Shown one piece after another: positions 11,591 through 24,010 of a DNA stretch of 64,000 nt; positions within the stretch are counted from its first letter, which is position 1, and each line of letters opens with the position of its first letter. This DNA is from Metallyticus violacea (lineage: Eukaryota; Arthropoda; Insecta; Mantodea; Metallyticidae). Under the pieces are notes generated by a model. It ran no database searches and was not told where the DNA came from. It worked only from the letters and a program-made list of their open reading frames with translations. Location of the stretch: assembly GCA_030762175.1 (NCBI GenBank), contig CM060831.1:74588001-74652000 (forward strand). Direction: 5' to 3'. The position numbers and the translations under genes are program-made.

Positions 11591-11839
11591 TTGTTGTTTT
11601 TGTTTATTAGCGGACGATTAACATCTCAGATCATCAGCGTCCCATTCAATTCAGGGCGTGAAACGGCCGACAAATTTTGCTCAGAGGCCTCTTCTTTCAG
11701 GCTTGAGGTTCTTTATCGTGCCGTAAATATACGACACGAGACCCACGTCTTTACTTCCCTTCCGAAGGAAGCCATACTTAGGATTTTTACGCTCGAAAAA
11801 ATCCATCGATCCTGGCCGGGTTTGAACCCGCGATCTTGG
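11591..11839 (-). mobile_element. SINE-A, 5'-truncated, with 12-bp TSD
   Basis: Antisense copy: the tail is near 11591 and the sense 5' end is at 11839, within the head (CCAAGATCGCGGGTTCAAAC). The first ~45 bp of the head, including the A box, are missing. It is flanked by a perfect direct duplication CTTCACCCTTAG at 11579-11590 and 11840-11851, so the truncation arose during insertion and not by later deletion. Confidence 0.92.
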
Positions 11840-11851
11840 CTTCACCCTTAG

Positions 11852-13550
11852 CTAGCATTTCGTTTTCATTTCGTTTTCATACAATTTCTTCACAGTCTTA
11901 AATATTGAACCAAAACATCACTCTTTACTATCGATACTTTAGTATCGATACCATTCTTTCTCTCCCACAATTTCCCTTGCTCGTCTTTGGAATTCCTTAC
12001 CTTGGAATATCAAGGACAGTCTGATCATTTCACAAATTAAAACTAAATGAAACAGCACATTATTGTTAATACTCTATAAATTACATGATTATAGTATTTT
12101 TATTTAAAATTTTCTATCGTATTAATTATATACTTCATACGTCATATGTGTATATTTATAATTTCACTATTAATATACTTGTTCCAAATAGTTTTTGTTA
12201 TGCATTTAAAATGTTTTCTGCTTAATATTTATGCATTTCAGAATTCCAAAAGTCAACATTACTTATCGATTGATGTCTCTTTGATTAAACATACATCCTA
12301 TACAAAACAAACAAATTATATACTTTGTACTGAGCATCTGTTGTTCATAGCTTGCTTCGGAGTTTAATGTTTGTGTGCCCAAAGAGCATAGTCAATGTCC
12401 ACAGAGAATTTGTCAATGTGACCTGATGCTGTACTCTGTTCTAATTAAAACAAATGAAACTAAATGAGCTAGAGAGAGTCAATATATTCTATAGCAGTAA
12501 AAGCACAAGAAATACAAACAGAAATCAAAATATAGACAAATAATCGACAAGGATATTGTATGTGTTCATGTGTGTAAGAGAAAGAGGGGGAAAGAGAAAA
12601 GAATGAGCGAAAAGGCAAAGAATACAACAAACGGAAAAAGAGGGAGGCGAGTTATATAAAGTACATGGACAAACAAGATGCTGTTAAAAATAAGTGAGAA
12701 ACAAACAAAGAAGCGCAAAATATCAAGAAAGAATAAACAAATTACCCGTGCACGGTGTAATTGAACAATGAAATGACCGCTATTTGTTTCAATGATAATA
12801 AACACCGTTACGTTGCACGGAAAGTCTTCCTCTAGCGAGCACGGAGCCCACGCACATTTTCAAATTACGTGGGAGACAATTTATATAAGATCGGAGCGAG
12901 GCTGGGCTGTATTCTGCACCTGATGCCCTCAAGAAAATGATTACTGCGTCATCAGGAGCCAGCGAATCGTTGTAATGCATCTAGGAGGCCGTGTTTCTTT
13001 CGCATCCATCGAGTAATTGTTTCCAAACAATGCGGTCGTCCATTATGGCAAAAACAAAAGCATCGGTAGCAGCACACTACCTCCTCGCTCTCTTTCACTC
13101 TTAAAATCGCATCCTTGCCTGACTACCACAAAAGAGAAACTATTCCTCGCTGTGTAAAGCATCCCCACACTGCTACAAATAGCTCTATCAAAATGAATGA
13201 CGCGCGACAAAACCTCTTTTTTGTCCTTACCTCTGAGAGAATATCTTCAACTTCATATATCGATATTATCAATTGTTGCATTCATCATGCTTATTAGAGC
13301 TTCGTGTTTGCTATCTGATCCTAAGTTTCAGGTTCTTTTACCGACATTCCTGAGAATATTTTCAGAAAGGAGTGGATGTGTAACAATATACACCCAGCTT
13401 CTTGAAGCTTATTGATCCAAAAACTAAGAATGCAGTTTGGTGAGCTCAGGTTATGATTATTACCAGAAATAAATATTGTTTATTTGCAGATAGTATAAAA
13501 TGGTGATTATAACTGATAATAATACATATTTGCATGAGAATTAATGCATT
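11852..13550. other. No gene recognised; contains a GC-richer island at 12750-13100
   Basis: Mostly AT-rich. 12540-12730 is strongly purine-biased on the plus strand. 12750-13100 is markedly richer in G+C than its surroundings and contains no repeat family that I recognise. It carries a 63-codon minus-strand frame and a TATATAAATTG-like word on the minus strand near 12890. It could be an exon or promoter of an undetected gene, but nothing proves that. Confidence 0.4.
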
Positions 13551-13555
13551 TTAAA

Positions 13556-13800
13556 TGATGCCCCTCAGTGGCAATGCATTGCCGATATCTGCGTAAAATA
13601 TTTCTGCATTTCATCTAACTTAACCTCTATAAGAACAGAGCGGTTCGGGACATTTCTCTAGTCATTGAGAGATCCTGTCTATCGTAACTGTTTAACAAGT
13701 TGGCAACCATTTTCTCTACCTGCAACTCAATTGCCATGAATTTGCTTGCAAATCGCATTTTCGCTTCCGTGCTAGAATCCGTTTTCACACACATATCCCA
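13556..13800 (-). pseudogene. Fused N-terminus/C-terminus transposase relic, copy 1
   Basis: On the minus strand, a decayed N-terminal HTH region (ending near EVKLDEM at the VLTEEKLDEI position) is joined directly to what reads as a transposase C-terminus, MKCRNILRRYRQCIATEGHH. This matches the usual 'M-x-R-N-x-L-R-R-C-x-x-C-I-x-x-x-G-x-H-F' ending of IS630-like proteins. The whole catalytic domain is missing. The same junction occurs at 61.4 kb and apparently at 29.6 kb. Without catalytic residues it could move only in trans, if at all. Confidence 0.6.
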
Positions 13801-15397
13801 CAAGACAATATTTGTGTGTTAAGGCTATATTTATGCAGCGGCAAACTAATGAATTAGCATACAATGAAAGCATGTGATGTTGCACAACCTCCCTTAAGTA
13901 ATGCAAAATGCTTCTTGCACATACACTATAAGACCTTGAAAATTGGTTTTCCTAGTACGCAAACACGATTTTTTCTGTAACTTAAGTAATCTCAATGTAT
14001 AATACAGCCAGTTTTTATGAGTGTATATTCAATTGTTTAGTGGATTATCGTTTATCTCCTTTTATTTAATTTCTTAAATCTCATTTCCGGCGCTGTATTT
14101 TCTATCCTACATTCTATGTGAGATTTAGCACAATCATCTCCTTAAGAGAATTTAAACAGCAGTTCTTCTATCTTATGGTCTTATTTAATTCACGGTATTA
14201 ACTGGAAATGCAAAAATTAAAATTTATAAATAGCCTCCTGTTTCATTTCTTCACTTTCTGCTCATATTTTGTCAATCCATTGATTATCGACATACTTAAC
14301 GCACTAAGCATAGTTATACTTTGCGAAACTCATTAATATACAAGTATGTACTACACTTTTGAAAAATGTCCTTAGCTTTAAACATTACGACAAATTTTGA
14401 TTATTTGTATGCCGCTTGGATCAAAATAGGTGATATTAGAATAATTAGATCATGCTGAATCCACATCTTAAATCCAAAATTCTCTATCAGGTACCTTTTT
14501 TAAATAGGGATATAGGGTTTTAAGCTTATCATAAAAAAATATGAAAAGGTATGTATAAAACATTTTAATTGTGAATGAACGTCAACCACATGAAATACAT
14601 TAATTAGCATAAAATATAAACAGCTAGCATTAACTATATTAACATTTTTCTTAAAATGAATTTTTTAATATTTTTTGAACATGCCTTCTTTTATATAAAA
14701 AAACTTTAATATAGGTAATGCTAGCTTTTTTTAAACCTCTTCACACATTTTACAGTTTCTAACTTTAACATTTCCAGTTAATACCGTAGATTTAATGACA
14801 CCTTACATCTCAAATTTTAATGTGTCATTAATATATCTTCAATTATCCCTTTGCAGTTCCAAAATTTTACACTCCTCACAAAATCATTGTTCACAAACTC
14901 CAATCCTACACATGCTTGTTTTTCATTTTTCATTAACGGAGCTTTATTTGTGGGCCAATAAATATTCCTTCTTTCAATTTAGATTTTTTCTTAATCTTGA
15001 GCATATTTTTAAACACTGAAAACTGTACCTTCTATGTCTAACGCCTTCACAAAAATATTCATTAACTCTAAATGTATATGAAACGGTAGTAGCTACAGTT
15101 GATTTGCTTTTAGTTGAAACATGAAAAATATAAAGGCATGGCATTAGGCAATTCTTAACTGCATAATCTGAAAAAAATAGAATATCGTGTTCACCCCTCA
15201 CACAATTTCTGTTACATCTGATTGCACAAGTTTTCTTCGTTTCCCAACACCCGCTTATAACAATACGAAGCCATTGAAATAGGCATGGCCAAACATACCA
15301 GGGTACTTTCCATATTTCACTCTCAAAAAGTGCAAATGATCACAAGTATTATAAGTATAATTGCCAGTGAGTGCAGTGCAGTGCTGTATAACAAAGA
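13801..15397. other. AT-rich stretch, nothing recognised
   Basis: Chance frames up to 75 codons only; no motif or family match. Confidence 0.55.
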
Positions 15398-15440
15398 CAG
15401 TGCTTCTCAACCCATTTGGCCGTCATTAGCGCTCCCTCCT
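15398..15440 (+). repeat. Possible hAT-type terminal sequence
   Basis: CAGTGCTTCTCAACCCATTT resembles the 5' terminus of many hAT elements and MITEs (CAGTGGTTCTCAAMC type). No matching inverted end was found nearby, so it may be a solo or decayed end. Confidence 0.35.
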
Positions 15441-16019
15441 CCTAGACAAGTCAGATAGCAGCAAAGTGTTCATGTTTTAACTTAAACAAAACAACCTATT
15501 TTTTTAAAAAAAATTTTTTTTATTTTTGACACTCATTTGACTTAGAACCAAACGCGCCTTACTAATTCTATTTAACTTGACATTTCTCCTCAGTTTGCCT
15601 GCCTCACTTGCAAAGAAAACAACACATTCTGCATTCTACTTCTACATTCCTAGAAGTAATTCTATAATTTTAACATTTACACAGACTTGCCATTCGTTTT
15701 TTTTTTTCTTTAATAGATTCCCTAAATAAAATAAGACAGTTGGACTGTGTTCAGCATGTGTGTAGCGCTGAGACTATAGACGTTATCGCAAAACGGTTTT
15801 CAGTTTCGTCATTACGACATACAAATATTGCATTTTTAGTCAGGTGCAACTTTCGGTACTGCACAGTGGGTTTTCCTTTGGAGTAATACACTTACTTACC
15901 GATTTTTCTCCCTGGATAATTTAGAACGCATTAAAGAATAAAATACTATGGTTGGTAACAGAGAAGGTATTGCTCTAGTAATGCATGAGAATAAAAGATA
16001 AAGATAAAGATAGCCTATT

Positions 16020-16520
16020 ATGTTCCTTAAGGGCAAAGGCCTCTTAACACGTAGGGAAAGTTCGTTATTTCACGCTAGTTGTTCGAATGCTGTTTATGAC
16101 GCTCTGATTGAACTGTTCTTTGGTTACTCCATTTCTCACTACACTAATTGCCTCTCCACAGACTTCCATTTTTCTCTTCCTCTTCCTACTCTTTACCAAT
16201 CAGGACCTGCATGTTCCTTGAAGAGGTCAGTCCGTCTTCTTCTGGGTCTGCCTTGTGTCCTTTTTCCTATCCGGGAGTCTCACATGGAGATCTTGCAGGT
16301 CCATCTATTGTCCTGCATTCTTGCGATTTGATCTCTGCATTGCATGATGGAGCAATTAATAAAAGACTGAAATCATCTGCTACGCCGCGCCCAGTTGTCC
16401 CAGAGTTTTGGTTCGATTCCCCGTGACTAGCCGCAGACGTCTTCGCGACGCCTTTGTAAGACACCGCCTTCTTCCTTTCGTTCAACGATCACCAGCTTCC
16501 ACACGAATGTGTTGCTGACA
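16020..16520. other. Pyrimidine-rich, GC-richer block of repeat-like character
   Basis: This block stands out in composition (CT-rich, near 48% G+C by eye). It contains two overlapping plus-strand frames of 103 and 92 codons and a B-box-like GGTTCGATTCC at about 16410. No domain is recognised in either frame. The character is that of a degenerate LINE 3' region or an unlisted repeat, but there is no second copy in the window to confirm this. Confidence 0.3.
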
Positions 16521-17897
16521 TGGGAGGTAAAGGTTGGTAAAGATTGGGTATTACGGTGCCCAGAGTGAGGGAGAAGTAATGATATTTAGCATATTTAATT
16601 AGATTAGCGTTTATTATTATATTCCAATTTTCACCACCAAGGCAAGGGACCGCCGGTCATGCTTCAGAGCCGAAAATCGAATATTCTTAGTGCCGGAAAA
16701 TATAATTTTGCCTATATCGTCTCCAGACACTTCCAATCCTCAAGCAATACGTTTTATGCTGAAGTTAACGACAAAAGTACCTTGATTATAATGATTAAAT
16801 AAATAATTAATTGTTTTTTTAGTTTCATAGAAATGTATTCTTCTGAAAAAGAACAATGAGGTGCTGAAGAAAGGATAAAAACCTATAATTTAACAAAGTT
16901 TACTTATAACGTCTTAAATGACATTATAAGGAGTTTAAAATAGGCTCCAGTTTCATAATTTTTTCTTCAAATTATAAAATTGAACATGTATAGGCATTTC
17001 TCAATAACTTTCAAAATTGTTATCTCATTTATTTATACATATGTAAGAAATTATAAGAACAGCTGTAACCTAACTGTTGCTGCGACTGCAATAGTTCGAC
17101 AGTATTTTCAACGATCTATTGTGAAGGCAGCTTTAGACCTGTGAAGGACTTATTCGTTTTGGTGTGGTCAATAAGGAGATATGAGAAGACGTAGACACTG
17201 ATGGAAAAGAAGAGAACGCAAAGTGCACTTCAGTCGCTAGAGAGAGGTAGAGGCTCTCCAGATTTTTTGGAGAATGTTTAAGAACCATTGAAAGTATGGC
17301 GTGCAATCGAGATAAGAGAGCTCAAGGGCGTCCATGTCTTAACCACTTGTGTACTCCTGGGCATCATTCTAGAAATGGAGAGCTAAAGGAAAAAAAGGTA
17401 TTTTAATGACCATTAAGATCTTAATGCCGCTGATTTTCAAAGGCCCGTGCTTGTTAAGATTCAAGCAAATAACTTTATTTACGTTACATAACCGGAGAGG
17501 AAACTCTTGAATCGCTCCATATCCTGCAAGTCCATAACCATACACGATTTTTGTTATTCTAGTGCAACGTCGTTTGTTAGAGTTCAACCTAAAAGTGCTT
17601 AAATATTTTTCAACGTTTCCAGGTTTATGTTTATTGAGATGGAAGGTCACGTTTATGGGCAAGATGAGTTTAAGATTTGTCATTCAAGTTTACCCTAGCC
17701 AACTCATACTAAGATATTCCTCAGTCACTTTATTAAGACACTACTGCAAGTAAATATATGCTCGGAACTGTGAAGAATTCTCCTGTATTCATATGTTATC
17801 AAAAATCTTGCGAAAAAAGTTTCCTAACCTAATTTTGGATAGTGAAGTTGGCATTTATTAACATTTAAAATGGACATAGCTAAGCCTACACATATAT
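16521..17897. other. Stretch with no recognised gene
   Basis: AT-rich. A 104-codon minus-strand frame (17369-17683) shows no recognisable motif, and frames of this length are expected by chance over 64 kb. Confidence 0.5.
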
Positions 17898-18468
17898 AAA
17901 TAGGGTACAACAAAATGTATACACATTTTCACAGTAGATATATATTTAATATATTTCAAAGTTGAACCGAAAAACAACAGTAATGTGTAGTATGATGTTC
18001 TGTAAACAGATGTGACTCACATATATTATGATAGCGTTGCTACGTAACAGGTAAATCAACAATGAACAAATGAGCCAAGATTATCCAGAATGTTGTTGAA
18101 GTTTAAAGGCAATGGTGACGTGTGTACAAAACAGAACGGCCAACGCGAGTAACAATTGCACGCATTCGAGACAAATGGTACTGTATGCGTCGTTTACAAG
18201 GGCAGATCAGGGAGACCTTGCACAACAAGAAATTGAAACGGCATGTGCTGCCATCGCTGAGGACACTTTCGCAAACGTTGCTCTATTGTAGTTCATTGTA
18301 CTTAGAAACGTGTTGACGCCGATGGTGGGTAGTTTGAGCAACTTGTAACTGTAAAAGTCTAAGATGATTAGTCTCATCATTTTCTGTTTGTGCGAATTCA
18401 GTTTTGTTATGTTAATACAGTTTTTTTCTTTGCTTGAAGTGTGTGTACATCTTTGGCACACTTTGTAT
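17898..18468 (+). mobile_element. Internally deleted IS630/Tc1-like TIR element, copy 2
   Basis: Same family as 8951-9914 but in the opposite orientation. The 5' part (TTTCACAGTAGATAT..., AACAGTAATGTGT, CTGTAAACAGATGTGACTCA) aligns closely with the 5' leader of copy 1. It is followed by a decayed N-terminal coding part containing CGAGTAACAATTGCACGCAT, the RVTIARIRDKW block. The 3' part (TCATCATTTTCTGTTTGTG through TTTGGCACACTTTGTA) matches copy 1's 3' end. Between them lies less coding sequence than in copy 1, so the deletion is larger. The TIRs are degraded. Confidence 0.75.
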
Positions 18469-18934
18469 AATTAATTTATTTATTTGTTAATTTATTTTAT
18501 GCTAAGATAGCTAAAGGTAAGCTCTATTTAAAAGCATATAACATTTTCAAGTGTTTCCAAACACAACCACCATAAATTACTTTCCTTTAACAGCGTCACA
18601 TATTAAATAATATCCGGGGTATAAAATTTAATAGTTCATTCTTCCCTCCATTTTTTATTTTATTTATCTTTCATCTGTGTAAATGTAAATGATCCACTCG
18701 TTCTCCGCGCCGTGGAAGATGTAGCTCGCCTGCTTGCTTGCTTATTGACCTTGACGACTGTCAAAGGTGTAGTGGTGAAAGAATCATATCACTTTTTTTG
18801 AACATACAGTTGATTCTGTTACTCATATTAATACTATACTAACCTAATTGTTTAGAGTATTAACCGACATGCATTTTTTCAACATGATTTACTGCTCTCA
18901 CTGCGAATAATTCCATAAGAGCAATTCACAATGT

Positions 18935-19200
18935 GTTTCCTTAGAGTTATTAGTAAGAATTTGTGGTCTATTCAGTCTCCCAATTTAACAGCCTACAAGT
19001 ATTATCTCTGGGGTTAATTAAAACACACCATGTGCAAGACGAACCTTCACACCATACAAGAACTCAAAGATAATATTCGTTAGGAAATTTTTCGGATTTC
19101 TCAAAATGAACCATAGCGAGTGATGAATTATTTCCTTAAAAGATGCCAAAAATGTGTGGAGAATGAAAGCGGAGAGTTTCAACCCACCATTTGATAATTA
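18935..19200 (+). pseudogene. IS630/mariner-like transposase C-terminal relic
   Basis: Plus-strand reading: SPNLTAYKYYLWG, then LKHTMCKTNLHTIQELKDNI, then RVMNYFLKRCQKCVENESGE and FQPTI. This corresponds to the 'S-P-D-L-x-x-x-D-x-x-L-W-G' block (normally holding a catalytic Asp, here changed to Lys/Tyr), the 'L-x-x-L-K-x-x-I' segment and the C-terminal 'R-C-x-x-C-I/V-x-x-x-G-G-x-F' ending. Several in-frame stops are present. It starts about 470 bp past the 3' end of the 17.9 kb element, so it is probably a separate insertion or a leftover of an autonomous relative. Confidence 0.68.
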
Positions 19201-21140
19201 GGTTAAGTAATGAGCACCTTAAATGGGTTTGTGTGTTGTACGGTTGATTTGCATTATTTTACCCTCTCACTGAGATCAGGTTGGCTAGCTAACGGCTAAC
19301 AAGTGGCGTGCTCTCTCATAAGCAAAACACTCCGGGGGGAGAACAAAACTGATCGCACTGTAGAACCATTGAAAAATATGTCATTTTAATTCACAGTTTT
19401 CTTTAATGGCTTCTTTGGCCTTGACTTTGTATAGCATTTGCATTAGGCAACAACACAATTATTACAATTATACTTTAATTAAGTAGTATCTCTTATATAG
19501 AATGAATGACAAGGTACCTTCTTCAGGTATAAGTTAACTTTCTGGTTAGGTTTCATAAACTGCGATCTTGCAATTAATTCCCTTGAATTGTGAAACATTC
19601 GACTAGGTATTTACTTCACCTCCGTTATCAGCCGTTTCATCTGTAAGGGCACATTTACAAATTAGAACAATTGAGATAAACCTTTCGTTGTATACGAAAA
19701 GGAAGCAGTTATAGTATATTTGGTATTTAAGATGTTTTATTATTTAGTAAAATACATCTAATATATGTAGGCTTTCCTAAATTTACGTAGTACCTATATT
19801 ACCTTAAAACGCACGTTGTATTTATTTGAAATAGAGCGATACATAATTAGATGCAACTTTTAGTATAAAAATATTAGTTTACAATAATTTCAATTCTAGT
19901 AATGCTATAGTAGAAAAGCTATTATCTTAGGAATAACATCTAGAGTAAAACGGCGGACTTGTTTGTTAACATTCAAAGCACGCGATATTGAAAGTTTAAA
20001 TACAGGCAGGAAAAATAAGATTTATGCTTTAAAATGGGAGTAACATTTTAAATAGAGACTAAGATTTATGCAGAACAAAGTTACATTTCTAAATATGGAC
20101 AGATGGTATGCGAAAATCGCATCAGATGAGGTAAGTGAAATAAAGTTGTTGAATCCTATCGTGCATAAATTTTTTAACGGTGTAGTCGAACTATATATGA
20201 CATACAAATGACAAATAAATACATAATAAGTAATTAATAATAAATAATGTAGGCATACAAACTAAAAAACCAACACAAATCTTGAAACACATAGAAATGA
20301 AGTAAACACTTGTACTTTCATTAAAATATACGGTTTACTTAGCAATGTTTAAGTAATTTTTTATAAAAAAGAATAATATAACAATAATAACTATCTATAT
20401 ATTGTTCAAGGCACTGTTAGAATAACCGCAAACAATGCTTCTTGTTTGCAAACAATATAAAAGAAGACATTCATGAACTTTTACAATCTGGATTACTTGG
20501 ACAAAAGTTTTGCTAAGCAAAAGTATGGAAATTTACCAAATACCATAAATTAACTGCATAAACAATAATTTCTTTACGTTCTCCAAGAAAAACATAATAA
20601 TCCTTTATTTGCACATCATTTCATTAGACATGACTTCGTTGTACAACTTCTTTCATAAAACTCCGTGAAAAACTTATTATGTTGATACAAAAATAATATG
20701 TACATTTAAGCTATAATTAATTACACTTACACAAAGAGAAAATAATTAAAGTTAATTTTTTCAGACAGTTTGCAGGTAGTTGTGTTTCTTATAAAGATGT
20801 CAAACTGTTAATATATTAATATATAACATTATTATATGCAGGTATTCAATTAATTTATCAAATCCCCTATTATAAGTATACCCATAATTTAAGGTCCTCA
20901 TAATGTTTATTTCCTGAAATATTTTAATTTTATGTGATAGTTTATTCATTTTTATAAAACTAATGCAAATAAAAACATTGACAGATGGTTTTGATTTCCT
21001 CAAATTTTTATTTCAGGCCTTTACAGGCCTTAAAATGGAATTGACGCCATCTGTAACAGGTTTTTAGTCGCTAAATCATATGTGTTATTTAACTTAAGGC
21101 TACTTTTGCATTTAATATTTCTCTGTCTAAAACGTTTGCT
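19201..21140. other. AT-rich stretch, nothing recognised
   Basis: No motif; short chance frames only. Confidence 0.55.
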
Positions 21141-21448
21141 GGTCCTGGTGGTGTAGTGGTAAGCATACATGCCTCTTAAAACTCAAGATCGGGAGTTCGA
21201 TCCCGAACAGAATCGATGGTTTTTTTTTTTCGGGCGTAAAAATTGTAATCGTAAGTATGGCTTCTTTCGGAAGGGAAGTAAAGCTGTGGGTCCCGTGTCG
21301 TACATTTACGGCACGAAAAAGAACCTCAAGCCTGAAAAAAGAAGGCTCTGAGCAAAATTTGTCGGCCGTTTCACGCCCTGATTTGAATGGGACGCCGATG
21401 ACCTGAGCTGTTAAAGAACATCCGTAAATAAACCAAATAAAAAAAAAC
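21141..21448 (+). mobile_element. SINE-A, full length
   Basis: Complete head (GGTCCTGGTGGTGTAGTGGT; B box GAGTTCGATCCCGA), a T-run, an expanded GTAATCGTAAG variant in the body, the CTTCTTTCGGAAG hairpin, the GTCGGCCGTTTCACGCCCTG core and an A-rich tail. No clear TSD, which suggests an older insertion. Confidence 0.9.
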
Positions 21449-23065
21449 TGCAAAAATTTCATTCGAATAATTTCTTATCCTATGCTAAATTAGATATAGA
21501 AATCCTCCACAAGCAAGCGTAACGCAAAATAATGGTAATATATAGGATGTCTGCATTGTTTGTAGTGACTGAGTTAATTAACGGAATATTAAATATTGGG
21601 CTTAGTTAAAGTTTATTAACCTTATTTTATTTATTGTAGAGATTAAAAAAGTGATATATCTAAACTCTTCAAAAAGTAAACTCTTGAAAACACTTTCACA
21701 GCTGCAATAAACTACGGACAGAGCGGCTTAAACTTTTCCATTATAAAATATTTAATTTTTATGTCATTCAATTTCCTCGCTCTACGAAATATTCCAGTGC
21801 ACCCTGTGAGTTGCATAAAATCCAATGTAAACTTACACCAACGCCTAACTAAAATTTAATAGCTTTTAGCACCATAACATTTCCAAGAATTTCAACACCA
21901 GTAGTACAATAAATAAAAAGTGTTATATCGTGTGCGGAAAAAAAAATGTTAGTGGCTACGGTGCCGTATTGGAGGCCTTGAATAACGGAAGATTTATTTC
22001 AAGTATATACAACACTTGCTGAGCGAGAGTCATAGAACACCGCGCTTAAAAACAAATTCAGGAATAATAAAATTTTAACAGGTATCTTCATTTTTAAACC
22101 TACCTTTTATTATTGTAATAGTCCTTATTATTAGCTGCGTTCCCAATTTCTGCAGTTATTTTGGCATGGCCTCCACACCAAGATGCACTTTAGTCGTGTG
22201 GTTGTGGTTGCTTCTGCAAGCCTTTGATCGAAGTAACGTAATGAAATTCCATCATGAATCATTAAGCAAGTTGTTTTCCGCTGGTGCTAACGAGATTTTG
22301 TGATGGCGAATATGCGAAGTATGCGTCAGATAATTTTGTACTACAAACTGAAAGTTTGGGGTCCCACTGGTCGTTTAGGTGGCTTAGAGCAATAAACTCA
22401 AGTTCTACAGATACTCGTATTGTGAAAGATTCTATTAACGTCACGAGAACTATTCGGTAATACCCGAAGTGTTTTTATGACAATCTCAGGTACATGTTTA
22501 TAAAATATTATTTGTTGCAAACATTTGCAAGTTTATTTTTAAAGAACTCCTACCCCAGAGATAATGCAATTCTATTTTAAGCATTACTGACTTCACCTCC
22601 GTTACCAATATGTATTTGTATAAATTATAAATACAAATATATATAAGCATAACAGTATTGCACCTGATTGCAAAAAGTATCTAGTCTTAATATTTTCGGG
22701 ATCTACAACTTCAGAGACATTGAAACATGAATTTGCAAGTAATGTCAAAGATGAATAATACTTTAATACACATAGATATAAGATAGTCCGAAGATATTCA
22801 AAACACTTCTACCTACAAAGAAAAACGGCGTAAGAAAACTGGAAGTAACACAGAAACTGCGAATAATCACCTTGGTGTCTAAGCATTGAAGAAAGAAGGA
22901 ATTTCACTTTAAAAAATCGGGGAATATCGAAAAGTATTAGTTTTTCATCAATAGAAAATTTAAAATATGTAGCAAACAATTATCAAAGATATGCATAATC
23001 TACAATAGAGTTAAACGTATTAATTAGGAAACAATTGCCTCTCCAGTAATATTAGCACCTGTGCC

Positions 23066-23087
23066 AAATAAATAAATAAATAAATAA
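23066..23087. repeat. (AAAT)n microsatellite
   Basis: About five perfect AAAT units. Confidence 0.9.
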
Positions 23088-23983
23088 GGAAACATATCTA
23101 AACTTATTTCATCTCATTGTTCGTTAATTTCTGAGATGAAATTTCATAGAAAATGTAAATGCAGTGGAAATTTTTTGCTTTCTAATGCGTTCCCTTATTT
23201 AAAACGGAATGGTTTCCCCACAAACGAACAAAGAAATAGACTACAGGTACAAATTCTTAGACGTGCACGTCCTGAAAGGTTCCTAATTGACTAATCGACA
23301 TTCATTACTAACGTCCTACCGCTCTAAGCGTTACATGTTTTTCGTTACTTTGTGGAGAGATGGCTGGAAAGTGAGGGTGGGTTTGAAACAACTATCGCAG
23401 GCAAAACCTCACGACTGTGCTATTGAGGGAGAAACCACAAAACCAAACCACACTTAAGAGATGAGCCCGAAAATTCCCGAAAGGTTGGTTTGTTTGTACA
23501 AAGAATTAGAAAACTGTAAGTGTAAATTCTTGAGCATGTAGGGATAAGAGAGGAATAGGACTTATATTAAGTTGGAAATAAGACTCGAGGTAACCTTTAG
23601 GAACTATAACAGCCAACGAGTTTATACAAACTATTGACATAGTGTAATGATAAACACGTGTATATTAAAATGTTCAACAACAAAAAGACAATTCAAAAAG
23701 TATATAATATAATTATAGAGGGTTTTTTTTTTTAAATATATGGCTGCCGCATTTTCAACATATGCTTCCTGGAGGGATAACACTACGTTGGCCAGCCTTC
23801 CCGTTGTGCATTTTTCCCTCTCTTCTTGATATTGAAGTCATCCATAATCTTAGCATTTGATTTATCACTTTTATGCACTAAACCTTACTGATTGCCACTA
23901 TAACTATTTTTCTCTGTCAAGCGAGGATTTTTCACAAAGTGAATGATAAATATGGACACCGGCCATATAATATATATTTATAA

Positions 23984-24010
23984 ACACACACACACACACA
24001 CATATACACA
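23984..24010. repeat. (CA)n microsatellite
   Basis: About nine CA units followed by an imperfect continuation. Confidence 0.9.

Noticed and set aside
17369..17683. A 104-codon minus-strand frame as a candidate gene
   Set aside because: No motif, AT-driven composition, and length within chance expectation for a 64-kb six-frame scan.
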